Shown here piece by piece: positions 1 to 6,802 of a DNA stretch of 22,681 nt (position 1 is its first letter; every line of letters begins with the position of its first letter). The DNA lies in NCBI GenBank assembly GCA_040508545.1, contig JBEVMR010000073.1:1-22681 (forward strand), written 5' to 3'. Both the position numbers and the translations under genes were made by a program. Under the pieces are notes generated by a model that saw only the letters and a list, made by a program, of their open reading frames with translations, searched no databases and was not told the DNA's origin. The DNA comes from VRUE01 sp040508545. Its GTDB lineage: Bacteria; Actinomycetota; Thermoleophilia; Solirubrobacterales; 70-9.

Positions 1-60
1 GGACAGCCAAACTGCTCGGCCCGGTGACCTCCCATATCTAGGGCCAAGCGAAGAGAGACC

Positions 61-92
61 TTGGGCGCGGCCCGCGGGAGGGTCGCGCCCAA
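61..92. repeat. Inverted repeat before the winged-helix gene
   Basis: Nine-base perfect arms (TTGGGCGCG at 61-69 and CGCGCCCAA at 84-92) enclose a 14-base GC-rich loop that holds the palindrome CCCGCGGG. It lies 28 bases before the GTG start at 120. It could be a terminator for a gene left of the window or an operator. There is no T-run, so neither role is settled. Confidence 0.4.
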
Positions 93-119
93 TCTCCTAC
101 CCAAGGGCGAGGACAAACC

Positions 120-785
120 GTGCCGCAAAAGAAAACGAAGGCAAGCTCTAAGAAGGTTGAGAAGAAAGAGGGGGCTCCTGCCCCACTTCTCAACCACCGC
201 CACATGTACGCGCTGGCCAAGGAGGAGCGTGTAAGGGTCTTCGCGATCTTCTGCGAACGCGTCGCCAGCCCGATCGAAGTCTCGAAAGAGCTGGAAATGC
301 CCGTGAGCTACATCGGCTACCACGTCAAGGTGCTGCTCGAATGTCGCTTGATCGTCTTGGAGGACGAAGTTCAGCGCCGAGGAGCCATCGAGCACTTCTA
401 CCGGGCAGTCACCCCGACCTTAATCCCGCCCGGCAGTTGGAAAGACCTTCCCCCCGCTGTGCGCAAGTGCATCTCAGCCAACATCTTGCAAGAGTTCTTC
501 GATGACGCCTCAGCCGCAATGAAGGCGGGCGTCTTTGATGACCCTCCGGGTGAGCTGAACTGGACCCCGCTGGTGCTCGACGCCGAGGGAATCGAGGAAT
601 TCGGCGAGCTGGCGAGGGGCTTCCTGGGGTCTGTCTTGGAGTTGCAGGCGAACGCAAGCAAACGCCTGTCAAAAAAGAAACGTGGAGCAAGCAAGGCAAA
701 GGCTGCCACCGTGTTCCTGGCGACGTTCATGTCGGCAAGAAATCCGCTCGACGGCAAGAAAGCGTCCGCAACAAAGCGGCGCTAG
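120..785 (+). CDS. Winged-helix (ArsR-like) DNA-binding protein with lysine-rich tails
   Basis: This 221-residue protein probably binds DNA and regulates transcription. Residues about 32-97 (from LAKEERVRVF to EHFYRAV) have the order of an ArsR-like winged helix: a first helix, the HTH around SPIEVSKELEMPVSYIGYHV, and a wing before the HFYR segment. The first 20 residues and the last 45 are rich in Lys and Arg, unusual for a simple ArsR repressor, and could add nonspecific DNA contact. No metal-binding Cys pair is visible. The GTG at 120 is chosen because GGGCGAGG lies a few bases upstream; an ATG at 204 would give only the HTH and C-terminal part. It sits inside the putative integrated element and uses more A-rich codons than genes to the right. 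The target is unknown. Family call fairly sure, function not. Confidence 0.7.
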   Translation: MPQKKTKASSKKVEKKEGAPAPLLNHRHMYALAKEERVRVFAIFCERVASPIEVSKELEMPVSYIGYHVKVLLECRLIVLEDEVQRRGAIEHFYRAVTPTLIPPGSWKDLPPAVRKCISANILQEFFDDASAAMKAGVFDDPPGELNWTPLVLDAEGIEEFGELARGFLGSVLELQANASKRLSKKKRGASKAKAATVFLATFMSARNPLDGKKASATKRR

Positions 786-806
786 TCGATCGGTAGACGA
801 ATGGAC

Positions 807-828
807 GAGGGGCGCTGGGCCGCTCCTC
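807..828 (+). terminator. Candidate terminator hairpin after the winged-helix gene
   Basis: GAGGGGCG (807-814) can pair with CGCTCCTC (821-828) around a 6-base loop, eight pairs with one G-U. It begins 21 bases after the stop at 785. There is no immediate T-run, so termination is only suggested. Confidence 0.35.
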
Positions 829-833
829 CGGAC

Positions 834-861
834 GTATCTCGCTGTTGTTTAACCGAGATAC
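834..861. repeat. Eight-base inverted repeat with AT-rich spacer
   Basis: GTATCTCG (834-841) and CGAGATAC (854-861) are a perfect inverted repeat separated by 12 bases containing TTGTTTAA. It lies between the winged-helix gene and the secreted-protein gene (start 978). It could be an operator for the adjacent DNA-binding protein or a second hairpin after its stop. Nothing else was recognised in the rest of this 192-base gap. Confidence 0.35.
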
Positions 862-977
862 CAGCCAGATCGACGGAACGCCCACCTCTCCGGCCAGTGA
901 TGTTCACGCCGGGAGGGACGGGGGGACAGCTCCTCCCCTGAGCCACGGTCACGGCACAGGAAGAAGGAGCAGAAATT

Positions 978-3281
978 ATGTCCTCTCGATCGAGTGGGCC
1001 GGTCAATCGACCGGCCGCAATAGCCCTATGCCTGATGGTGCTTGCAGTCGGCGTTGGCTGTCTGGCCGCAGCCTCAGCCAATGCCGCTCATTACAAGGTG
1101 GTTTTCTGTGCCGCGAACAGCGGCTCGGGCAACCCGACTCTTGGCGCCAGTCCTGGCTTCTTCAACTTCACGGACAACTGCGCGACCGCGTACTCAGACC
1201 CGGCCGGGGACAGTGGCGGCTTTCTCCGCCTAGAGGAGAACACGATCGGAACCGCCGGCCTGAACCACTCGGCGAGCATGTCGTGGTACGCGCCGGCTGG
1301 GACCTCAATTCTCATGGGTACCGGCTATACGCGCGAGATGTATCAATTCAACGACGGCTGGCGCGGGCGTTTTTGGGCTGAGGACTGGGGCGGCGGCACG
1401 AACAACATCCTCATGCAGGGCAACAACACGCCGAACGAAGGAATCTATGCCACTGCAACCAGCTCCTTTGCTCCCCATCCCTGGCCTTTCGGGGGTGCCT
1501 TCGGCAACTACAAGCGCTTCGTCTTCGAGCTGACCTGCTTTCGCCCAGGGGGCTGTAGTCGCGATGGCGTGAACGCCGTCGATGCCAACACGATCGTCCT
1601 CCTGCTCAATGACCAGCAGGGGGCTAGCGTGAGCTTTGACGACGGCCCCGTTGTGCGAGGTGATTGGGTCCGCGGCTACCACGCGGTTGCCTGGCGCGAA
1701 TCGGATCTAGGCTCGGGCCTTCGCTTCTCGCGGCTCGGGGCCGATGGCGCAGTGTTCGGCAACGGCACGATCGACTATCAGGCGAACGGTGGATGCCACA
1801 CCGGCTACTCGAATCCCAATCAAGAGTTCGGCCAAAGGTTGCAGCCTTGTGGTTCTGGCCCCTATCTGCGCTACTACGGGCTCGACACCAAGACCCTCTC
1901 AGATGGTCAGCACGAGCTTTCGATCTGCGTTCAAGACTACGCGCAGTATCAGGGCTTGAACGGCACTGGCGGGCAGTCTTGCGAGCGGCGGACGATCCGG
2001 ACAGACAACTCCGCACCGGGCAAGCCGGCCGGACTTCGCGTGACCAGCGCGAACCCGGAACGCTATCTCGACCACTTCAGCGCTGAGTTCTCGCTTCCGC
2101 CAAACGTGGGCAGCCCGGTCGTCAAAGTCCACTACGACGTAATCGATGACGCGGGCAAAGTGGTCGTGCCCGAGAAAGTCCTTGCGGGCACCAACCCGAC
2201 CGCGCTGCCGAACGTCGAAGGTCCCCCCCAGCCCGGCACCTACAGTCTCCGTGTCTGGCTCGAGGATCAAGTCGGCTACGTGGGCGAATCGGCAAGCGCG
2301 CCGATCCCCCATGACACGACGCCCCCAGCGGCACCGCAAGACCTCAGCGTTACAGCGCCGGCCACGGCGCGTTCAGCGGAGGGCTTCGACGTTCGCTGGC
2401 ACAACCTAGTGGACGCCGGATCATCGATCGAGGCGGCGCATTACCGCATTGTCGATAGGAGGGGCGATCTCGTTGTTCCAGCGACAACGATGCCAGCGAC
2501 TAACCCGCCGACAATTCAGAATCTCGATACGCCTCGCGAGCGTGGCAGCTACACGCTCGAACTTTGGCTATCCGATGCCGAGCAAAATGCCGGCGCCCCG
2601 GTCAAGGCGCCACTCTCCTATGAATGTGGGCGCTCCGGGGCTAACGGCGGGTCGAATCTGACCGCTGCACTCGGCGAGCAGGGGGACGCTGCGCTTCTCG
2701 TCGGCCAGGGCGAGGGCTCAACGCTTCGCGGCACCCTTCAAGGGCTTGCTCATTCCGGGAGCGCGCCCGTCTGCATCTTCAGCCGCGTTGTCACGGACTC
2801 TGAGCGGCAGTTTCTCGGCGTCGCAATGACGGACTCAGATGGCAGCTACCAATTTGCCATCGGCGCCGGTCCTTCGCGTGACCTAATGGCGGTCTACCGA
2901 CGCGATCAGCGCGAGCTATCTGCTCGCGCACTCCTGCGCACCACGGTCCGGCCGACTTTCCAGCTCCGTCGCAACGTCGTCAGGAACAAGGGATTCGCAA
3001 TCTTCGCGGGTGAGATCCCCGGTCCCCACAGCGACGAGGTTGTCGTCGTCCTACAGGTCAAGAGCGGTAAGGCGTGGCGTGTCTTCCGGCGCTATCGCAC
3101 GCGCGCAGACGGGCGCTTCGTAATGCGCTACCGCTTCACGCAGACCCCGTCGCCAACCGTCTACATCATGCGGGCGCAAGTCCGCGCTCAAAGCGGCTAT
3201 CCCTACGAGGAAGGCAACTCGCAGGCGCGGCGCCTGCGCGTGGTTCCCGTTGACTCGCGAGCCCGCCGGGCACGACCTTAA
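978..3281 (+). CDS. Large secreted multidomain protein with two fibronectin-like repeats
   Basis: A 767-residue exported protein of unknown role. It has a signal peptide: Arg near the N-terminus, hydrophobic core from about 13 to 32, and an ANA-A type cleavage near 36-37. The mature protein starts with a Gly/Asn/aromatic-rich region of about 300 residues with several Cys. Two similar repeats of about 100 residues follow (about 343-447 and 448-551), sharing the pattern YxxxDxxGxxVVP, then TNP, then GxYxLxxWLxD, which suggests Fn3/Ig-like domains. A carboxypeptidase-regulatory-like beta-sandwich (about 593-660, with TDSDGSYQF) and a basic C-terminal beta domain close it. The ATG at 978 is preceded by AAGGAG. 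I recall similar architectures in many copies in Solirubrobacterales; this is family memory, not a search. It lies inside the putative integrated element, so it may be cargo. Surface adhesion or binding is possible but unproved. Confidence 0.7.
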   Translation: MSSRSSGPVNRPAAIALCLMVLAVGVGCLAAASANAAHYKVVFCAANSGSGNPTLGASPGFFNFTDNCATAYSDPAGDSGGFLRLEENTIGTAGLNHSASMSWYAPAGTSILMGTGYTREMYQFNDGWRGRFWAEDWGGGTNNILMQGNNTPNEGIYATATSSFAPHPWPFGGAFGNYKRFVFELTCFRPGGCSRDGVNAVDANTIVLLLNDQQGASVSFDDGPVVRGDWVRGYHAVAWRESDLGSGLRFSRLGADGAVFGNGTIDYQANGGCHTGYSNPNQEFGQRLQPCGSGPYLRYYGLDTKTLSDGQHELSICVQDYAQYQGLNGTGGQSCERRTIRTDNSAPGKPAGLRVTSANPERYLDHFSAEFSLPPNVGSPVVKVHYDVIDDAGKVVVPEKVLAGTNPTALPNVEGPPQPGTYSLRVWLEDQVGYVGESASAPIPHDTTPPAAPQDLSVTAPATARSAEGFDVRWHNLVDAGSSIEAAHYRIVDRRGDLVVPATTMPATNPPTIQNLDTPRERGSYTLELWLSDAEQNAGAPVKAPLSYECGRSGANGGSNLTAALGEQGDAALLVGQGEGSTLRGTLQGLAHSGSAPVCIFSRVVTDSERQFLGVAMTDSDGSYQFAIGAGPSRDLMAVYRRDQRELSARALLRTTVRPTFQLRRNVVRNKGFAIFAGEIPGPHSDEVVVVLQVKSGKAWRVFRRYRTRADGRFVMRYRFTQTPSPTVYIMRAQVRAQSGYPYEEGNSQARRLRVVPVDSRARRARP

Positions 3282-3291
3282 GCCGAGACGG

Positions 3292-3321
3292 CGCCGCCTG
3301 GGGTCGAAACCCCGGGCGGCG
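3292..3321. terminator. Strong bidirectional terminator hairpin between convergent genes
   Basis: GCCGCC (3293-3298) pairs with GGCGGC (3315-3320) and GGGGT (3300-3304) with ACCCC (3309-3313) around a CGAA tetraloop, with one T-G pair between and an added C-G at 3292/3321. It lies between the convergent stops at 3281 and 3367, where a shared terminator is expected. No T-run follows, as is common in GC-rich actinobacteria. Confidence 0.6.
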
Positions 3322-3366
3322 TCAAGCGACGTGCTTCTCAAAGTGCTCAAGTCCTTCGAGGACTAC

Positions 3367-4488
3367 TCACGCAACGCGCATGGACAGCAGCGCCTCGCGC
3401 GCTCGCTCCGGCTTCGTCGGTGCGTAGTGGCGTCGGGTCGTCGCGGTGCTGCTGTGCTTCAAGACCTCAGCGACCACATCAAGCGGCCGTTCTTCGTCGT
3501 TCAGCGCGATCGTCGCCCAAGCTCGCCGATATGCGTGCGGCGAAACCCGTGAGGTCATGCCGTCAACTGAGTCCGAGCCAGACGTTGCTTTGCGAAGGCC
3601 CACGCCCGCCCGGATGCCGTGCAAGGTCACGATCTTCGTGACCGTCTGAGGGCAGGTCCGCTTACCGTTCTTGGTCAGCAGGACATAGGCGGTGTCGGGA
3701 TCACTGAGGGCATCCCGAATCGCCGGGTTGTGCTCGGCCTCGGAGAGCTGCCAGCGCCGGTAAAGACGGAACTGCCGCAGAAGCGGCGGCGCCAGATCGA
3801 AGATGTCAACCTTGCCGCCCTTTCCAACGACTTCCCAGGTGCCCTGCTCCAAGTCGATATCCGGCCAGCGAGCATCGGAGAAGGTCTTGCGCCGCGAGGG
3901 CGCGTAGAACATCCAGTAGGCGAGTAGCCGCGCTCGCGGCGTGCCGGGTGCCTCCAGCAGCCGCTTCACATCGTCACGCGAGGGCGTGTAACCGCGTTTG
4001 TGGATGATCCTTGGCGATACCTCCAGAGCCGCCGGATTCAGGTCCGGCAAGTCGTCCTCTGCCTGGAAATGCAGGTAGCCGAACTTGATCGCCGACAGAT
4101 GGCTCTTGCGATATGACGCAGACCACCCCTCTCCCCCGCGCCCGTCTGGATACCCTCGCGCCTTGCACCACTCGCACCGCAGCCGTGCCTCATGGGGTTT
4201 CGCGCCGCCGCCCTTCTCCAAGTGCTTCATGAAAAGCCGGACGTGCTTCGACTTTGCCGTGTAGAAGTCCTTGCCGTGAACGCTCGCTAGGTACTGCGAG
4301 TAGTGGACGAGATGGCCCCGGTAGCGCTCTAGCGTGGACTCCTCACCGATCGCGGCGTGATTGATTTCGATTGCCTCATGAATTAGCTGCTCGCTGGACA
4401 GATTCATCCGTAGCTCCTCGATTTGGTCGAGGAACCGGGCGGGGGCCGCGTCGAGCTGCGAGGCGCCGTTCTTCTGAGCTGTGGTCAT
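3367..4488 (-). CDS. Tyrosine recombinase / phage-type integrase
   Basis: A 373-residue site-specific recombinase expected to integrate and excise the neighbouring element. All key residues are visible: Arg I at R199 or R200 (APSRRKTF), the H-x-x-R box at H318-R321 (SPHAYRR), H345 (LKHSS) and the nucleophile Y355 (TRRHYA). The N-terminal part (about 35-145) matches the helical core-binding domain, with an unusual glycine-rich insertion carrying CEWC at about 105-120. The ATG at 4488 has no clear ribosome site. An in-frame ATG at 4407 (residue 28) has GAGGAG six bases upstream and may be the true start, giving 346 residues. The gene starts about 170 bases from the tRNA 3' fragment at 4661-4685, the usual place for an integrase beside its att site. 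It appears intact. No excisionase was seen nearby. Confidence 0.92.
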   Translation of the reverse strand: MTTAQKNGASQLDAAPARFLDQIEELRMNLSSEQLIHEAIEINHAAIGEESTLERYRGHLVHYSQYLASVHGKDFYTAKSKHVRLFMKHLEKGGGAKPHEARLRCEWCKARGYPDGRGGEGWSASYRKSHLSAIKFGYLHFQAEDDLPDLNPAALEVSPRIIHKRGYTPSRDDVKRLLEAPGTPRARLLAYWMFYAPSRRKTFSDARWPDIDLEQGTWEVVGKGGKVDIFDLAPPLLRQFRLYRRWQLSEAEHNPAIRDALSDPDTAYVLLTKNGKRTCPQTVTKIVTLHGIRAGVGLRKATSGSDSVDGMTSRVSPHAYRRAWATIALNDEERPLDVVAEVLKHSSTATTRRHYAPTKPERAREALLSMRVA

Positions 4489-4506
4489 GGCCGAAACGTC
4501 CGGCGA

Positions 4507-4524
4507 GGGGGCGCAAGCGCCCCC
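4507..4524. repeat. GC-rich hairpin upstream of the integrase
   Basis: GGGGGCG (4507-4513) and CGCCCCC (4518-4524) form a seven-pair stem with a CAAG loop, 19 bases before the integrase ATG. It may be part of the int leader or the end of an incoming transcript. Its role is unknown. Confidence 0.35.
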
Positions 4525-4660
4525 GCCTATTTCCGGCCTGGCCCGCTGCTCGCGAGGCTGGCGCTCCTATCTGGCTTTGCAGCGTCGAAAACAACCGATA
4601 GCCCGTTCCTCGATCTTCCGAGTCGCTACGGTTCTTTTGGTTCGAGCTGAGCGCTAGAAC

Positions 4661-4685
4661 GCTGGTTCGAACCCAGCCGCGCCCA
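4661..4685 (+). other. tRNA 3' fragment, probable att half-site (right junction)
   Basis: GCTGG-TTCGAAC-CCAGC (4661-4677) is a perfect T-arm: five pairs and a canonical seven-base loop. It is followed by CGCGCCC (4678-4684) and A, which look like the acceptor 3' strand and discriminator. No matching GGGCGCG 5' strand, D-arm or anticodon arm lies upstream, so this is not a working tRNA. Elements that insert into a tRNA 3' end leave such a copy at the far junction. Because the fragment reads on the plus strand and lacks its 5' half, it must be the right junction, so the element lies to the left, with the integrase inside it. The flanking segment 4641-4660 has loosely inverted GTTC/GAAC half-sites that could bind integrase. 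Confidence 0.6.
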
Positions 4686-4708
4686 TCAGTGCTGCCATCG
4701 TTGGCGAG

Positions 4709-5230
4709 ATGACGAGCTGCGAGTGGCGGACGTCTCGGTTACTTGCCAGGCGCCCAGACGCATCGAGCCAGAGCGCCTACCGCTCGCTTTTGCTCGATCC
4801 CGCCGTAGGAGAGTGGCTACGCCCCCCGCCGCTGGAGCCTTTCGACGATGCAGCCATCCTGGGGATGCTCAGCAAGGACGAACGGCATTGGTCCGAACAT
4901 GGCTTTGGGCCGTGCGCCCTGATCGAGGAGGCAACTGGCTCGATGGTTGGACGCGGGGGACTGCAGAGAACCGAGCTGGACGGCGCGCTCGCAGTCGAGC
5001 TTCCATGGACGATCGACTCCGCGCACTGGGGCCAGGGTTTGGCGACGGAGGCGGCGTCGGGTGCGCTCGAGTGGGCGCGCTCGTTGGACCTATCCGAGGT
5101 CGTCGCACTGATCATGGCCGGCAACGCTGCCTCCCGGCGAGTCGCCGAGAAGATCGGCCTCCGCCGCGATGGTGAAACCCAGCACGCAGGCTTGCCCCAC
5201 CTGGTCTACAAGCGCTCGCTGGGGCGGTAG
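4709..5230 (+). CDS. GNAT-family N-acetyltransferase (RimJ/RimL-like)
   Basis: A 173-residue predicted cytosolic acetyl-CoA-dependent N-acetyltransferase. It opens with the RimJ/RimL pattern WRTSRLLARRP, followed by the substrate region. The acetyl-CoA motif A is GQGLATEA (about 111-118), after the beta strand AVELPWTI. The late segment NAASRRVAEKIGLRRDGE is the motif B helix and strand where many members read N-x-x-S-x-x-x-x-E-K-x-G. The substrate is unknown: ribosomal protein N-termini, antibiotics and small amines are all used in the family. The ATG at 4709 is preceded by a weak GGCGAG. It starts 23 bases after the tRNA fragment, so in an element-free chromosome it would sit directly behind a tRNA gene. 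Confidence 0.85.
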   Translation: MTSCEWRTSRLLARRPDASSQSAYRSLLLDPAVGEWLRPPPLEPFDDAAILGMLSKDERHWSEHGFGPCALIEEATGSMVGRGGLQRTELDGALAVELPWTIDSAHWGQGLATEAASGALEWARSLDLSEVVALIMAGNAASRRVAEKIGLRRDGETQHAGLPHLVYKRSLGR

Positions 5231-5264
5231 TCCGTTTCCCGGTCGCACCTTGGCAGCAGCAGCC

Positions 5265-5642
5265 TCAGGTCTGCTGTAGGACCGAGAGAATGTTGCCCGC
5301 AGGGTCCTTGAACCAGGCGATCGAGGGACCGGGGCCACGGGCTATGCCCTTCTCGTCCTGCTCGAAGCCCTCATAGCGCTCGAACTCGATGCCAGCGGAT
5401 GAGAGCTCGTCGACCGCGGCGTCGATGTCGTCTACCTCGAAGTTGAGGATCGTGTACGTGGCGGGCTCGAAGTCCGGTTTGCGGTAGAGGAACACGTCGC
5501 CGCCGGTGAGTTTCAGCGCCATGACGCCGTTCTCCTCGTCGAGCACCGTGACGTCCACGCCAAGGGTGTCGCCGTAGAAACGCTTCGCCTCGTCCGTATC
5601 GGGAACCGCAAAGCCGCTGGTCGCTTTGGCGTTGGCAAGCAT
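5265..5642 (-). CDS. VOC-superfamily protein (glyoxalase/bleomycin-resistance fold)
   Basis: A 125-residue single VOC domain made of two beta-alpha-beta-beta-beta modules: one around FAVPDTDEAKRFYGDTLGV and a second around FEVDDIDAAVDELSSAGIEF. It ends with FKDPAGNILSVLQ. In metal-dependent members the last motif usually reads DPxGNxxEL, with the Glu as a metal ligand; here Ser takes that place, so metal catalysis is doubtful and a binding role is possible. The ATG at 5642 has a strong AAGGAGAAGGAG just upstream. It is the last gene of a four-gene minus-strand run, 41 bases after the small unknown gene. Substrate unknown. Confidence 0.85.
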   Translation of the reverse strand: MLANAKATSGFAVPDTDEAKRFYGDTLGVDVTVLDEENGVMALKLTGGDVFLYRKPDFEPATYTILNFEVDDIDAAVDELSSAGIEFERYEGFEQDEKGIARGPGPSIAWFKDPAGNILSVLQQT

Positions 5643-5683
5643 TTGTCGCTCCTTCTCCTTGGGGGCCCCGCCTCGCTACGACT

Positions 5684-6031
5684 CTACCCCGACAACTCCG
5701 GGATGAACCGATCGAGGTGCTCGGCGATCGTGCGCCGCACCCACTCCTGGGTCTCGGCGTCAGCCATCCGCAGGCGTCCCAGCAGCATCTTCTGGTCGGT
5801 CAGGGGCAGCCCGGCGATCTCCCAGCGCACGGCGAGGCGCTCGAAGAGCAGCTCCGACCGCCGTCGCCAAGCGTCCTCCTGCGTCGTCGCCGCCGTCGCT
5901 GGCCCCTCGCCGAGCTTGGCAATAGTGCCGGCGCTGAGCGCCTGCCGCAGGGTCAGGACGTTGCCCTCGGCGTCGCTGTAGTCGACCGTCGGCGCCTTCT
6001 CCCGCCGCCGTCGCTGTTTCCGCTTCGCCAT
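5684..6031 (-). CDS. Small hypothetical protein with basic N-terminus
   Basis: A 115-residue soluble protein I do not recognise. It begins with a run of Lys/Arg (MAKRKQRRRREK), then a short segment with VDYSDAEGNVLTLRQALSAGTIAKL, then a mostly helical C-terminal half rich in Arg, Glu and Leu. There is no signal peptide, membrane helix or metal motif. It lies 16 bases after the ArfB-like gene and 41 before the VOC gene, so it is probably co-transcribed. Codon use matches its neighbours and the reading frame is well supported by GC3 bias. The basic start beside a ribosome-rescue gene could mean RNA or ribosome contact, which is only a guess. Confidence 0.65.
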   Translation of the reverse strand: MAKRKQRRRREKAPTVDYSDAEGNVLTLRQALSAGTIAKLGEGPATAATTQEDAWRRRSELLFERLAVRWEIAGLPLTDQKMLLGRLRMADAETQEWVRRTIAEHLDRFIPELSG

Positions 6032-6047
6032 CGCGCCAGTTTGCCAA

Positions 6048-6464
6048 TCAGTCCTCGTCCGCCGCTGGCCGCCGCCGCCCCCGCTTGCGCTCGCCGGCCA
6101 GGCGCTTGCGCTCGAGCCGGCGTCGGCGGGCGGCGCGGCTTGGCTTGGTCGCGCGCCGCTGCCGCGGCACGACCAGCCCTGCCGCGACCTTCGCCGCCAG
6201 CCGCTCCAGCGCCAGCTCGCGATTGCGCGCCTGTCCCCGCGCGTCCTGGGCGACCGCAGTCACCGTGGGGCCCCATTTCGCGGCGAGCAGGAGTCGCTGC
6301 GAGTCGTCGAGCACGCTCGAGGACTCGACCGTGAAGACGGCTTCGACGCGCGAGGCGGTGACGTTCGCATGCTGTCCGCCGGGGCCCGAGGAACGGCTCG
6401 TGCGCAGCTCGATCTCCGCCAGGGGGATCGAGAGCCCGGCGTCGATTCTCAGCTCGTCGGCCAC
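6048..6464 (-). CDS. arfB: ArfB/ICT1-type peptidyl-tRNA hydrolase (ribosome rescue)
   Basis: A 138-residue member of the YaeJ/ArfB class, which frees peptides from tRNA on ribosomes stalled without a stop codon. The catalytic loop SSGPGGQHANVTASRVEA is visible with the GGQ at residues 29-31, and the length fits ArfB rather than full release factors, which carry codon-recognition domains. The last 40 residues are strongly basic (many Arg and Lys), matching the tail ArfB inserts into the empty mRNA channel. The start is GTG at 6464. It is the second gene of a minus-strand run, 22 bases after the pterin dehydratase gene and 16 before the next. Assignment is firm as a GGQ hydrolase, and good as ArfB. 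Confidence 0.88.
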   Translation of the reverse strand: MADELRIDAGLSIPLAEIELRTSRSSGPGGQHANVTASRVEAVFTVESSSVLDDSQRLLLAAKWGPTVTAVAQDARGQARNRELALERLAAKVAAGLVVPRQRRATKPSRAARRRRLERKRLAGERKRGRRRPAADED

Positions 6465-6486
6465 CGCAGCACCGTAGCGGCGCGAC

Positions 6487-6765
6487 TCAGGCCAGGGCGT
6501 CGATCTTGGTCGCCAGCTCGAAGTCGGCGGCGGTGACGCCGCCGTCGGAGTGGGTCGAGAGCGAGACCGAGACAGTGTCCCAGGAGATCTCCAGGTCGGG
6601 GTGGTGATTCATCGCCTCGGCTGGCTCGACCAGGCTCTGGACGAAGTTGACCGAGCCGACGAAGTCGCTGCGCTTGAACTGCTTGCGGATGGCCGAGCCG
6701 CTTCGCTCCCAGCCGGGATGCTCCGCTAGCCTCGCCTCGATCTCGGAATCGTCCAGTGGCGCCAT
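6487..6765 (-). CDS. phhB: Pterin-4a-carbinolamine dehydratase
   Basis: A 92-residue PCD/DCoH-fold enzyme that dehydrates 4a-hydroxytetrahydropterin, usually to recycle pterin cofactor after aromatic amino acid hydroxylation. The family signature is present: E-A-M-N-H-H-P (H54, H55, P56), W62 and H72, followed by DGGVTAADFELA. The length is typical. No phenylalanine hydroxylase is nearby, so the real partner may be molybdopterin or folate chemistry, as suggested for many bacterial PCDs. It is the first gene of the minus-strand run and diverges from the GST-like gene across only 37 bases. No Shine-Dalgarno is obvious before the ATG, so it may be leaderless. Confidence 0.9.
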   Translation of the reverse strand: MAPLDDSEIEARLAEHPGWERSGSAIRKQFKRSDFVGSVNFVQSLVEPAEAMNHHPDLEISWDTVSVSLSTHSDGGVTAADFELATKIDALA

Positions 6766-6802
6766 CTGAACCTATGCTTCCACAAATCGGACTGCTCAAA
6801 CC

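Noticed and set aside
61..92. Second att copy or tRNA acceptor, since GGGCGCG and CGCGCCC both occur
   Set aside because: The two arms are only 14 bases apart and no T-arm precedes the second arm, so the resemblance to the tRNA acceptor is probably chance.
4600..4685. Complete tRNA gene
   Set aside because: Only the T-arm and acceptor 3' strand are present; no GGGCGCG 5' strand, D-arm or anticodon arm can be found upstream.
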